The notes below the pieces were generated by a model that was given only the letters and a program-made list of their open reading frames with translations, was not told the DNA's origin and ran no database searches. Below are positions 11,948 through 12,062 of a stretch of 12,062 bases of DNA, piece by piece; position 1 is the stretch's first letter, and each line of letters begins with the position of its first letter. This DNA comes from Oscillospiraceae bacterium (GTDB lineage: Bacteria > Bacillota_A > Clostridia > Oscillospirales > Oscillospiraceae): the NCBI GenBank assembly GCA_017939025.1, contig JAGBAI010000101.1, positions 1 to 12,062 on the forward strand. Reading direction: 5' to 3'. The translations under genes were made by a program, and so were the position numbers.

Positions 11948-12062
11948 TCATTTTTTATAAGCAGCATTATACACAAACAGGGCAACCAGCAGGAAAATGA
12001 TACCTATCAGCATCAGGCCCAGGCCTTCCAGCTTGCCGGTCATCTTCCAGCCTGCAACGGTC
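11948..12062 (-). CDS. C-terminal tail of a membrane protein, probably a transporter (partial)
   Basis: The minus strand from the right edge is open for 37 residues and ends at TGA (11948-11950). It reads VAGWKMTGKLEGLGLMLIGI and on through IFLLVALFVYNAAYKK: one hydrophobic helix of about 20 residues followed by a short basic tail, typical of the last helix of a secondary transporter. The upstream part lies outside the window, so the family cannot be set. As the gene before the GH112 phosphorylase, a sugar symporter supplying its substrate is a reasonable guess, but the hairpin between them argues for separate transcripts. Confidence 0.6.
   Translation of the reverse strand, partial: TVAGWKMTGKLEGLGLMLIGIIFLLVALFVYNAAYKK

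Overview
The window looks like chromosomal DNA of a gut-type anaerobic Firmicute, probably Clostridia of the Oscillospiraceae/Ruminococcaceae kind. This is inferred from strong GGAGG ribosome-binding sites, a Gram-positive style lipoprotein signal, a CsoR-type copper regulator, a GH112 phosphorylase, and the style of the recombinase and sigma-factor remnants. Species cannot be named from the sequence alone. Most genes are on the minus strand.

Left part (1-2940): a lipoprotein sugar-binding component of an ABC transporter (minus) is divergent from an AraC-family regulator (plus). Both have recognisable promoters, and the shared intergenic region holds phased direct repeats that are good candidate operators. 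A strong hairpin follows the binding-protein gene, and a start codon with its own ribosome-binding site lies at the very edge, as expected if transporter genes continue to the left. The regulator gene ends in a strong intrinsic terminator, followed by a second large hairpin.

Middle part (about 3040-9240): a mosaic of intact genes and remnants. Intact are a copper-sensing repressor (csoR) and a Cu+-exporting P-type ATPase (copA) under two CsoR-like palindromes, and an Rrf2-family repressor with a consensus promoter and palindromic operator. The copA frame continues into a second metal-binding domain that has its own ribosome-binding site and ATG, so it may also be made as a free CopZ-like chaperone. 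Broken pieces are a sigma-factor-like pseudogene with an in-frame stop, a flavodoxin start joined out of frame to an oxidoreductase lacking its N-terminus, and a frameshifted C-terminal piece of a large serine recombinase. Two direct copies of a 45-base stretch derived from tRNA-Ala(GGC) lie at 3606-3650 and 9037-9081. Together these suggest past integration and deletion around a metal-resistance segment.

Right part (9240-12062): about 550 bases without a convincing intact gene, then a GH112 galactosyl-HexNAc phosphorylase gene (minus) with its own promoter, and the C-terminal tail of a membrane protein transcribed toward it and ending in its own hairpin. The phosphorylase releases galactose-1-phosphate from mucin or milk-type disaccharides, which fits a carbohydrate-scavenging gut organism; a functional link to the left-hand sugar-binding protein is possible but not shown.

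No clearly new multi-gene system was found. The most interesting points are the nested CopZ reading frame in copA, the tRNA-derived repeats with recombinase debris, and the gene-fusion scar in the Rrf2 operon.
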